Below, in pieces: positions 55,301 through 64,000 of a stretch of DNA of 64,000 bases. Under the pieces are notes generated by a model that saw only the letters and a program-made list of their open reading frames with translations, had not been told where the DNA came from and ran no database searches. Made by a program: the position numbers and the translations under genes. Origin of the DNA: Norana najaformis (Eukaryota > Annelida > Clitellata > Crassiclitellata > Hormogastridae). The stretch spans positions 11,569,341-11,633,340 of the forward strand of contig OZ029914.1 in assembly GCA_964023275.1 (NCBI GenBank), given 5' to 3'. Numbering within the stretch: the stretch's first letter is position 1; each line of letters starts with the position of its first letter.

Positions 55301-56390
55301 ATTCTTTAAAAATTGCATTTCTTCATTCATAGCTGTACGCCACTGTTCTGCTTGTTCGCCAGAATGACTTCCTTGAATGACTTTGGTTCTTGTTCTCCTT
55401 TGGTTACTTTGTTCATGATTTCAATTAATCTTTCTGGTGTTTTTCCTTTGTTACTCCGTTCTGGACGTCTTAGGTTTCCTTCACCATCCATGATTTCTGG
55501 ATTTTGGTTCATATAATCTTTATCTAGATGTTCCTCAGTTGTATGACATTATTGGTATCTTCTTCATCTGAGTCCGATGACTTTTCTTCATCCACGTCTG
55601 TATCATGCAGTTCTTCTTTATACATGTGTGGCTATCCTTCCAAGAATGTCACATCTTTACTTATGTGTATTTTGTTTGTATTCACATCACGTAGACGATA
55701 ACCTTTCGTGCCTTCTTCAAAACCCACAAAAATTAACTTTCTTGCCTTCTGATACAGCTTCTGTCTTCTTTCAGTTGGTACTGCAACATAACGCTGTTGA
55801 ACCGTTTCTGTTTGTTCCATTTTGTTGTGCTAAGCATGAATGCATTCTGCTTTGTTTCCTTCAGACACCTTCAAGACTTTTTTTGAAGGGCTTAACTCAA
55901 ATAGGCCATTGTTTTCTGATACTTCAGATTTATCTTTAGCTATCTTTTCTCCATCCTTTATGATGTCCTTTATTTACTAATTTATTTACTGAAATTACAC
56001 AGTACATCAAATAATTTTACTAGTTGCTTGTTCCCTTCTTTTATGCCCTGGATGAATCCATCATCACCAATTCCTGCTGCCTTTATCTTTAGTCGTTTTG
56101 CTAGAAAAAGTTCACCTTTATGTTGAATTTTATGACTTTCGATAAAATTTCTGTTGCTACACATATGCGCTCTAGCCCCTGTATCAATGTGCCAAGTGTG
56201 CTTTACATCCATAACACATGCTTTCAAAGAAGCTAAAGAACCTGTATTTTCTTTATGTCTTTCCTTAGTCACGTCTTCAGTTACTATGACCATAAGACTT
56301 GGGTTCTTCTTTTTCCATTCTATGTTATTTCCAATCAGAGATGGCTGTCGAGTAGACATTGGAAGAAGGCCTGAGCTTTTCGCTATATAG
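55300..56390 (-). mobile_element. Ty1/copia-type retrotransposon relic
   Basis: The minus strand carries HIDTGARAHMCSNRNFI (near 56180), the aspartic-protease active-site region of copia polyproteins (DTGA plus HMC). Further 3' (55820-55630) come an integrase C-terminal segment, KLIFVGFEEGTKGYRLRD and KIHISKDVTFLEG, and a linker fragment (55512-55327). Reverse transcriptase and RNase H are not present, no LTR was recognised, and several frames are needed. It lies immediately upstream of copy C. Confidence 0.75.
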
Positions 56391-56431
56391 GCACATGCAC
56401 CGATGTTAAGATATATGTAGGTATCTGTCTT

Positions 56432-56536
56432 GATATTTATATGATACTCTAAAACCTTTCAGAAATGTTTAAATGAGTTACACCGAATTTTTTGTAGTTT
56501 CCATCACACAGGTGAGTCTCGATAATGCTTTCAACG
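56432..56536 (+). promoter_or_regulatory. Conserved 5' flank of copy C
   Basis: Counterpart of 27545-27654. The conserved ACCTTTCAGAAA block and the ATG surroundings are shared; a TTTATATGATA (56436) is a weak TATA candidate. The copia relic ends only about 50 bases further upstream. Confidence 0.45.
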
Positions 56537-56597
56537 ATGGAGCATATTATGACACTTCTAACCATGGGCCTAACACTGAACGTCTTTCATAAATTGG
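56537..56597 (+). CDS. Copy C signal-peptide exon
   Basis: ATG in the same context as copy B (TTCAACGATGGAGCAT). 61 bases, donor GTAAGT, phase 1. Confidence 0.78.
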
Positions 56598-59251
56598 GTA
56601 AGTTTGTAAAAGTTCTTAGCCTTTAATGACTTACGATAGCAATGTTAAGTTCAAGCTCACGTGTTTTCATAATGTGCATTTCAAATTGTAACGATGGTCA
56701 TGATGAATTGGGCTTGTATTACAGGCCCAACTGAGACATGTAGATATGGATTACTAAATATGATGCTGGGATCAAAAACATTAAACCACGCGTATAGTGA
56801 CAAAAAGGAGACCCACGATCCTTCAGTTCGTAGGTGAGATTTTCATTTCACAAAATGGGATGTGATGATTGCAAAGAATTACGAGAATGAAACTATCAAA
56901 TTATGTTTACTAGTGGAATTTCAGATGCAGAATTGAACGTGATTCCTCGCGACACAGAGGTGAAGGTCAATGATTCGACTTCTATGAACTGTTCAACGAC
57001 AACGCTTCAAGCACAGAAAGTCCACTGGCATCATGGAAACAATTATGTTTACACCGGAGGAGTTATACTACAGCCGTATAATGTCAGGTTTTCGGCTGAA
57101 ATAAACTCATCTACAGGAACAAACAATTTAGTTATTCGATCAGTCCAACCTTCAGATGCCGGACAATACGAATGTTTAGAGGATGAAGGGTTTGGAGAAC
57201 GAAGATTGGCTCAGTTAATAGTGCTAGGTATGTTTGCATTGTACCGCTTTTCAAATTGTGAAGGTAGTGTCTGTTAAGACCCGACATTAGGGTGCAAGAA
57301 AACTACCAGACATTAACTCTCTACTGTCAAAACTCTATCACAGTTCCTGGCGCTAGATAGCTTTGTCCAGTTATTTCAAAAGGTTACAGTAATCTGGATA
57401 TAGGCTACAGATACTGTTCTTAATTACTTCTTCGTGTAAATGGACGTTCTGCTTTTATCTGAGGCAACCTTCCAAAGAACAAACTCACTTATTCACCTAA
57501 TCATGCCAAAACTATTAACAGTTCGCGTTACTTACATTTTGCTTGCAAAATAAGTCGAAGATACCCTTGAGACCCTACTAAATAACCAGATAATCACTCT
57601 TTTGGGCAAAATAAATATTTGCTATCTAAATACTCTAGAGAATTATTATGATTGTGAACCTGAAAATGATTCTGTTGAAGACAGATGAATGTCATAATTT
57701 CATCAATTAAATAAATGTTACTCAGTTTCACACGTAGTTATTATAGTAGGATAGTCAATTCTATTGTGTTTTAGACGACGATCCAGTCTGCAAATCTAAC
57801 TTGCATTCAACCGGAGTCATTGGACCAAACCCTTGCGGTATAGAACCAGACGAAATCAGTCTTTCATGTAGCATAACATACCATGGCAACATTTTTCCAG
57901 TTCTTCAATGGAAAGCGAACGGAGACACTCTATCCAATATAGAAGGACTGTCCAACTTTACGTCAAATAGAAATCAGGTCAGATACACACTAACGATGAA
58001 TGGTACACTTAACCTGAATAACTCTTCATTTATTTGCCAGACGACAAGAGCTTCCAACCAAAATTACAGTTGTTCATCTGACGTCATCAGAATATTATGT
58101 GAGTACACAGTTTCATTTGTAATGAAACAAAGGACGATAATAATAATAGTCTATGACTTTAAATGTTTTACTGTTATTTAATTTAGGTAGGAATGATCCC
58201 TCAGGATTGAAATATGAGGTTAGGAGTAGACACTTATATGGACAAATATTTAAAATTAATTTGTTACATTATTAAATGTTTAACATGTTCCGCTTTAGAA
58301 TTCAGGCTCTAAACTTTCATAACCAAGACGAACCTTTTCCCTAATTCAAGATAGCAAGATGTGAAGACCCGCAATCTTTGGATTACCGACCGAGTGTGCT
58401 AACGAATAGACCAGGGTGTCGCTTCCATTAGACCATTGCCTTAAATACACGAAATGGTTATTTTGCAGATGTATATTTCTGTAGCAGTAATGTGCTGTAC
58501 ATGTATGAAGTAGTTTGATGTTTCAACGCTTTTGTTATTTAATTTTATCAGATGTCTTTAGCAGCAACGTCACAATTAGCATGACAATGAATGACGAAGT
58601 CAGTTGTTTTGTGAACACCAGCCAATCATGCACTTACAAATGGAAATGGTACAGTGGCGATGATTCGATCACAGTGTCTGATGATCAAACTTTAAAACCG
58701 AATACAGTTGGATGGCATCGGTGCGAAGCTACGTGTTCTATAGGGAGCGAGTCGTGTACAGTGGAGCCTATGTATGCTGAGGTTTATTCAACTCAAGGTA
58801 AGAGTATTTCATTTCTATCGCGGAATCTGGCACTGAATTGCTATGACCACCAAAGTTTCTTATCTTTCATGTTGTTGATGTTTGCTTATCATAATTTACA
58901 ATCATCTCTTATATTCGTATTGAAATAGGGTGTTGTTTCAATTTTTTATATGGATGGGTTATTGTTAACTTTCTGTTCCGAACCTATGCTTGTAAATTTA
59001 ATTTGGACTAATGGAAGACTTTTACAACTGAGATTTCTTTAGCAGTCGCTTGAGCTGGATATGTGTGTTAAAGAACATTTTAATCCCAATCACAATTTTT
59101 GAATTACAACACTATATGTTTAATGTAACGAAGTAATAATTTTTTTAAATTTTAGCTACCAGTGGACAAGATCTGTTGGCATTGTTGGTCCTGTTTGCTG
59201 TACCAGTGATTGTACTAATCGGTGTCGTCATATATTGCAGGAGGAAACCCC
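56537..59251 (+). CDS. Ig-TM-NHL receptor copy C, 5' part
   Basis: Exons 56537-56597 (signal peptide MEHIMTLLTMGLTLNVFHKL), 56925-57227 (Ig1), 57775-58098 (Ig2), 58552-58797 (Ig3) and 59156-59251 (transmembrane). All splices are canonical phase 1, introns are 327, 547, 453 and 358 bases, and all five exons are open. Ig1 ends SVQPSDAGQYECLEDEGFG; Ig2 has LSCSI, LQWKANG and SFICQT; Ig3 has VSCFVNTSQSC, YKWKWYSGDD and GWHRCEATC. Exon and intron sequence follow copy B closely. No helical or propeller exon was found from 59252 to 64000. In copies A and B these follow within 2-4.1 kb of the membrane exon, so they are displaced, lost or beyond the edge. Confidence 0.8.
56925..57227 (+). CDS. Copy C Ig domain 1 exon
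   Basis: 303 bases, one codon longer than copy B. The extra codon lies in the variable patch (56997-57033), where STTTLQAQKVHWHH stands against STSLEPERVLWLH in copy B. The Ig hallmark Cys, Trp and DAGQYEC are kept. Confidence 0.83.
57775..58098 (+). CDS. Copy C Ig domain 2 exon
   Basis: 324 bases, acceptor TTTTAG, donor GTGAGT. Same fold landmarks as copy B, but Thr replaces one Cys (HSTGV), leaving an odd Cys in the N-terminal stretch changed to an even number. Confidence 0.82.
58552..58797 (+). CDS. Copy C Ig domain 3 exon
   Basis: 246 bases, acceptor TTATCAG, donor GTAAGA. The most conserved of the three Ig exons between B and C. Confidence 0.82.
59156..59251 (+). CDS. Copy C transmembrane exon
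   Basis: 96 bases: ATSGQDLLALLVLFAVPVIV, then LIGVVIYCRRKP. Acceptor ATTTTAG, donor GTACGT, phase 1. Confidence 0.82.
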
Positions 59252-59784
59252 GTACGTAAAAGCCTAGTTTTTAGTGTATAAACGTTAAGGATAATACTGT
59301 GAATAGTTCGCATAACGCAACCACCACCAACAATACAGATATCTACCATAACATCATAGCCACTTTCCCTTATTCCCTTTTTCAATATGTGTGCCTGTAG
59401 GTGCATGCGTGTACTTAGGGCAATGAAGTTTGGTAGGGAGAGAAAACAAGTTCAGTTATGCAGTACAGACAGATAGTGAATGACGGTCTCAAAATTGTGC
59501 ACTGATGATTTATTGCTGAACACACGGTTTTCACTGTTCAGTTTCAAAGTGACCAGTGACGACTGACTGATTTGGAAGCAATGTCACTAAAAGCTCGCTG
59601 GCTAAGTACATACACGTTCTTAGGTTATATTTTATACTCAGTTTACTTCAGTCCTTATGTAGTCTTTAAAAAACGATCTGCACTAGTTACAGACGTTGGC
59701 ATATAGGTCGTAGTTTTTGAAAAACATTATTTCACCTCGATCTCATAGGCACTATCTCCTCTTTCCCTGCATTCCACTTCCATT

Positions 59785-60342
59785 CAGTGATATTTTCATT
59801 AACGGGATAGGAATTATAAGTAAAATTATCAATTTCTATTAACGAGAATAAGAACGAAAATTAAGAATTATTTTGAGAACAAGAACTGAACGAGAACTGA
59901 AATACGCTCCAGAAAACGGAATTAGGAATAGAAATAGGAATTAATTTCAGAACGGAAATTATTGCACTATGATAATGTTTGCTGTACGCGGTCTGTATAA
60001 ATTAGACTCAAAGCGGCATAAGTCCGAGAGCCAAGATTGGTAATCTTTGGCTATGGTATCTTTAGTATGCAAGAGCTCTAATCTTTGATTTAACTTCCGG
60101 TCTTCGACAGTTGCTTTGTCAAAATTTATGTTCGCTTAGTGTTGGGTAAATTTACTACGCGCTGGAATTAGAATGGAAATTATTTCAGAACTGGAATTAG
60201 GACTGAAATTATTTCAGAACTGGAATTAGAACTGGAATATGAATTATTCTAAGAATGGGAATAGAATTAGAATTGAAATTTGACCCTTTGAACTGAATTA
60301 GAATTAAAATTAGGAATTATTTTTAGAAGTGAAATATCACTG
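59785..60342. mobile_element. Non-autonomous hAT element in copy C intron
   Basis: The ends CAGTGATATTTTC and, reversed, CAGTGATATTTC are flanked by the 8-bp duplication CTTCCATT (59777-59784 and 60343-60350). The 558-base interior is made of imperfect GGAATTAGAA-like units with no coding capacity. It interrupts sequence that aligns with the same intron in copy A near 720. Confidence 0.9.
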
Positions 60343-60350
60343 CTTCCATT

Positions 60351-63350
60351 CACGCGATTGTGAAAAACCCCGAGCATAGTGGGAAAATGTTGTGTTTATT
60401 TATTTTTATGCATGCTGTGTTCAAGTAATTATGTAACATATTACTTGTTTTTCGCTGCTTGTTATTTTGTCTAAATTTCGTCTTAAAGCGAAATTTGTTC
60501 GATGATTTCTTCGTTTTGAGACTGTTACTGTGATCGACTTGTCGTTCTGGTGTTATTTAGTTGAATTTGCCGTGGATTTTCAGTTTTCGAACGTTTCTTT
60601 TTCTTGCTGGTGAGTGACGCCCCTTGTCGTTGGAATAGTTCATTGTGTATTCAAGGGATAACAGGTTACAGATTGACGGTCGCGGCTTAACCCTATTGAC
60701 CTGTCTACGCCATCGAAAGGAAATGAGAGGCTTTAGAACTGTCCGACCGTCTCTCAGAAAGGGGTTCTTCATCAATCGAATTGCTGTCCGTCACAGATCG
60801 ATCTGGTGGCTCGAGTTATTCTTCTACCACCCAAGATGGACGGCGTTGGATGGTGGTGGTCTCGTGTACTGCAGAAGCTATTACCTGTCGTTGTTCTAAG
60901 ACTTTGACACTGCTCGGTCCACAAACTCGGAACACGGGACGGAGATTTGGTGTTCCAAGTCAGTGCCAACGCACCTGGAGTGGGACCCAGCTGCTGTATG
61001 TATGTGTATGTATGCATGTATATATGCATGCACATATATATGGATATATGTGCTTATGTAAATATGTATGCATGTATGCATGCATGTGTGTATGTATGTA
61101 CGTATCTACGTACGTACGTACGTACGGACGTTCGTATGTACGTACTATGACTGTGCATGTACAGTGTATATATAGATGCATGTCTCTACGTGCAAACGCA
61201 CGTACATATTTATGTATGTAGACCTATTTGTATGTATCTATAGACTGAGTCTATGTATATTCTCGTCATGTGTAGCAATTATAATTGAATTTACTGGTGC
61301 ATTGACTATATGTATTATTGACGTATCTAAGGGTGTATTAGTATAAGATTTTGAGTTGACTAACGTGATTGCTTACTTAGTTCGGCCGGCTTTAGTCGTT
61401 TTTACTAATAAAAATAGCAAGGCCAGCGTAGATGATAAAAATCTGTTAAGTTTGGGGAAAATAAGGTGATTCTCAGAAACTATTTTACGGGTGATCAACT
61501 TGGATGTGAATGGATTAATTCGGTCATAATTTGCCATAGCTTGTGAGTCAACTCGAACTATGTTTCAAACTGATACTTGCATTGCCAACCAATCACGAAT
61601 TTACAGTGTGGGAGTTTTGACAAATGGCGTCGCGTTGCTGCAGGAAGTCGATAGCCAATGAGGTGGCGCCGTAGTCGTAGCTGCTTATCTACGGTGAATA
61701 ACGAAGCAGACGAACCTTTGAGGCCTAGTAATGAACACCGAAAGAATGGTGGAAATTGCAGACGACAACCTCGGCCAATCGCGAGGTGACAACGATACCG
61801 AATCCTCGATGTGAAAAGCGTTGTAGAGAATCAGTTCACGGCTGGATGTTGGACGGGAAAGGTCCTTGTCGCAATCTAGCGTAACTCCGAGAAAAGTTAG
61901 TCAGTTTCAAACTATTTTGAGTAGAGCTGCGGTCTCGTATTCTGAGCTGATGATAGCTCAAGTTTCAGACGACCAGCTTGTGCTTCGTGGAGAAAGGACA
62001 AAGTTTACATCGAAAACTATAGTCTGACAATCTGGGATTTAGTCCATGAAAATCGCGCAAATTCGGACTTATCTACGTAAGCCGATAGTCAGTAAAGATC
62101 CATATCTTTGACTGCACCATATAACCGTATATCGTCGAGAAGTCGTGGATTTGGACGATTACGAACGAGTTGCGTGACGACAAAGATTCCTTTTCTTGGT
62201 CTGCAAGGAGCAAGCTGCGAGTGCCGACTTCGTTGGACAGAGAACCGTCTGGTCTACGAGGTATGTCGACGTGCTGAGGGTATTCGTTCGCGAAGAGTCA
62301 AGAATTGGTGAGTGACAATTCATCCATTCTTCGGGGAGACATACAGACACAGACAGAGATCACAAAGTGAAACAATTAAAGACTTCTTCAAAGAGTCAAG
62401 ATACGTGAAATAAAATGGTCATCAAAGCTCGTGGGTGGTTAGAGCTATAGGCATAGGCTCCGTTAAGAAGCTGGCCTTAATTAAGGTTTAATTAAGACTT
62501 TGACACTGCAATATATTGATTGATTTCAACGAGTAACTTTGGTTAGTACTTTATTCAATCAGATATCATTGTACATTATGGTTGTGAAAACAACGAGTCA
62601 TTGTATCATCACTACAATTTCCACACGGTTTAACACGTTAACTTAAGTCAGACCTATATTTATCATATTAGGTGACTAACCCCGAGTAACATTTATATCT
62701 ACTTACTTGTTAATAAGCAAGTAAGGACCAGAATGTAATGTAAAGTGGCTGTAACAGATAGTCACACAATACCTAGACACGAGAGAGTAAGATAAGTGTT
62801 ACAGTATGTATGTGTGAAACTATCTCCTCGTATTTAAAAATTCAGCTACGTGTAATAATACTTTCATAAGATAGATAAGTAGAAAATGTGTATTTATTTA
62901 ATTAATTTTTGCAAGGATCTACAAACCGGCATATTGCGTATAATAATAATGTTGGGCATGTGGAACAGTGGATTAATTATTCGTCAAGCGAAACGTGAAG
63001 TTCAACGAAATATTTGAAGTTTGGAGACCAGAGTGAGGCGGATTTTATCGTTTGAGCGAGCAGACGATTTGTGATGTCTGTGGGTAACCCAAAGGACTTA
63101 TTCTTCAGTTGACCGGAAATCGAATGTGTAGTGAACCTTCGAGACTTAATTTCGCTCTAACGACGTGAATAAACCGAAGGTATCGATTGTTTTGAGCGAT
63201 GATAGCGGAGTGTTAGCGCCTTCAGGTCAATGACTGGAGACGAACTCTAAGCAAATGGAATAAGGAACATTATTCCTTGTTTAATAACGATTCTGTGGCA
63301 TTTAAAGCGAAACTTCTTTATATTCGAAGAAAGGTTTTATGTAATTGTAA
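60351..63350. other. Right-hand region with ATGT/ACGT microsatellite
   Basis: 60990-61145 is a degenerate (ATGT)n and (ACGT)n tract. The open frames there with repeated Tyr, Val, Cys and Met or Thr, Tyr, Val and Arg are repeat artefacts. The rest (60351-60990, 61150-63350) has no frame or repeat I can name. Confidence 0.45.
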
Positions 63351-63359
63351 TTACTAACG

Positions 63360-63460
63360 TCTAATGCGCTGGCGTCTAATGCACAAAGCATCAACTGATG
63401 GTGCATGAAAGCCAAGCCGCCATCAGGTCAATATCCAGAAGGATATGTTGTGGAGAAGAC
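63360..63460 (+). repeat. LINE 3' tail fragment
   Basis: Shares TCTAATGCACAA, CATCAACTGATGGTGCAT-like sequence, CATCAGGTCAATATCCA and AGAAGG with 45735-45820, the non-coding end of the same LINE. Confidence 0.5.
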
Positions 63461-63569
63461 CACAGTCCTCCCATGTCTACAGTATATACGAGATAAAAGA
63501 AACAACGCTTATCTTTCGCTCGAACGTAGACACAAAAGAACGATGGTCGTTGATCGTCTCTACAGTTTA

Positions 63570-63655
63570 TATGAGTATGTATGTATTTATGTATGTATTT
63601 ATGTATGTATGTATGAATATATGCATATATGTATGTATATATCTATTTATTTATG
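63570..63655. repeat. (TATG)n microsatellite
   Basis: Interrupted TATG and TTTATG units. It explains both long frames at 63405-63714. Confidence 0.9.
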
Positions 63656-63844
63656 ATTGCATATGTGCGTCATGCATCATGTTCTCATGTATTCGTGAAT
63701 GCATCAGAATATGATGTTACACTTTCTTCGTTTAGACCGGTAATTTAATAGTCCTTTGAATGGATTACAGTGACGTTGTTTACCTATAGACTTCTACTAA
63801 ATTCATGATATAATGAGGCATGCTCAACTGACTTAACTGGTTCA

Positions 63845-64000
63845 GGGCCGTCTTATCCATTAGGCACAGTAGGCACTGTGCCTAGGCCTTACGAATTTTA
63901 TAGAAGCCTACAAAAGTCAAAAATGAGATATTGAAAAAAATAAATTTATTTATTGACCCGAAAATAGAAAAAGGAATTACAAATTTAATAACCTTAAAGT
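63845..64000. mobile_element. Left end of a hAT element
   Basis: Starts CAGGGCCGTCTTATCCATTA, with GGCACAGTAGGCACTGTGCC shortly after. I recognise this as the terminal sequence of a common hAT group. The element runs off the window. Confidence 0.55.

Noticed and set aside
60781..61221. 146-codon frame with repeated Tyr, Val, Cys and Met
   Set aside because: Its second half is translated ATGT/ACGT microsatellite; the first half shows no family signature.

Overview
The window is nuclear DNA of an invertebrate animal. It has split genes with GT..AG introns, tRNA-derived SINEs, many microsatellites and a very mixed load of decayed transposons (P-like, hAT, mariner, pogo, piggyBac, copia, several LINE clades). 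The genes' own introns are short (330-550 bases where no transposon has landed). A marine invertebrate, possibly a tunicate or another invertebrate deuterostome, would fit, but the sequence alone does not settle this. There are no bacterial features.

The backbone is a tandem array of three copies, all on the plus strand, of one unusual receptor-like gene. The encoded protein has a signal peptide, three immunoglobulin-like domains, one transmembrane helix, a short charged helical segment and a C-terminal six-bladed NHL-type beta-propeller that should lie inside the cell. Copy A enters at the left edge with its transmembrane, helical and propeller exons (143-5098) and has a frameshift in the propeller. 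Copy B (27655-42670) is complete. It reads as 643 residues if its helical exon, whose splice acceptor is mutated, is skipped. Copy C (56537-59251) shows its signal, Ig and transmembrane exons; no helical or propeller exon is seen before the window ends. Every splice junction is phase 1, so exons can be skipped or swapped without breaking the frame. Copies B and C differ most in a short patch of Ig domain 1. Clustered, duplicating, Ig-bearing membrane proteins suggest an immune or self/non-self recognition family. That role is inference only.

Between and inside the copies lie transposons. 5-10 kb: a deleted mariner with a matching empty site at 51.26 kb, which shows the flank was duplicated too. 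9.8-18 kb: pogo-like ends, an inverted pair of LINE-containing arms and SINEs. 20-24.8 kb: a LINE with a nested SINE, then an intact 563-codon gene between inverted repeats. 25-27.4 kb: a non-autonomous hAT element and LINE pieces. Introns of copy B: a P-like transposase relic with a hAT element nested in it, two LINEs and a piggyBac relic. 42.7-56.4 kb: a THAP-domain P-element relic, LINE ends, a rhodopsin-family GPCR pseudogene, a hAT relic and a copia relic. 59-64 kb: a second clean hAT element and microsatellites.

Apart from the receptor array and the GPCR relic, every recognised coding stretch looks like mobile-element protein.
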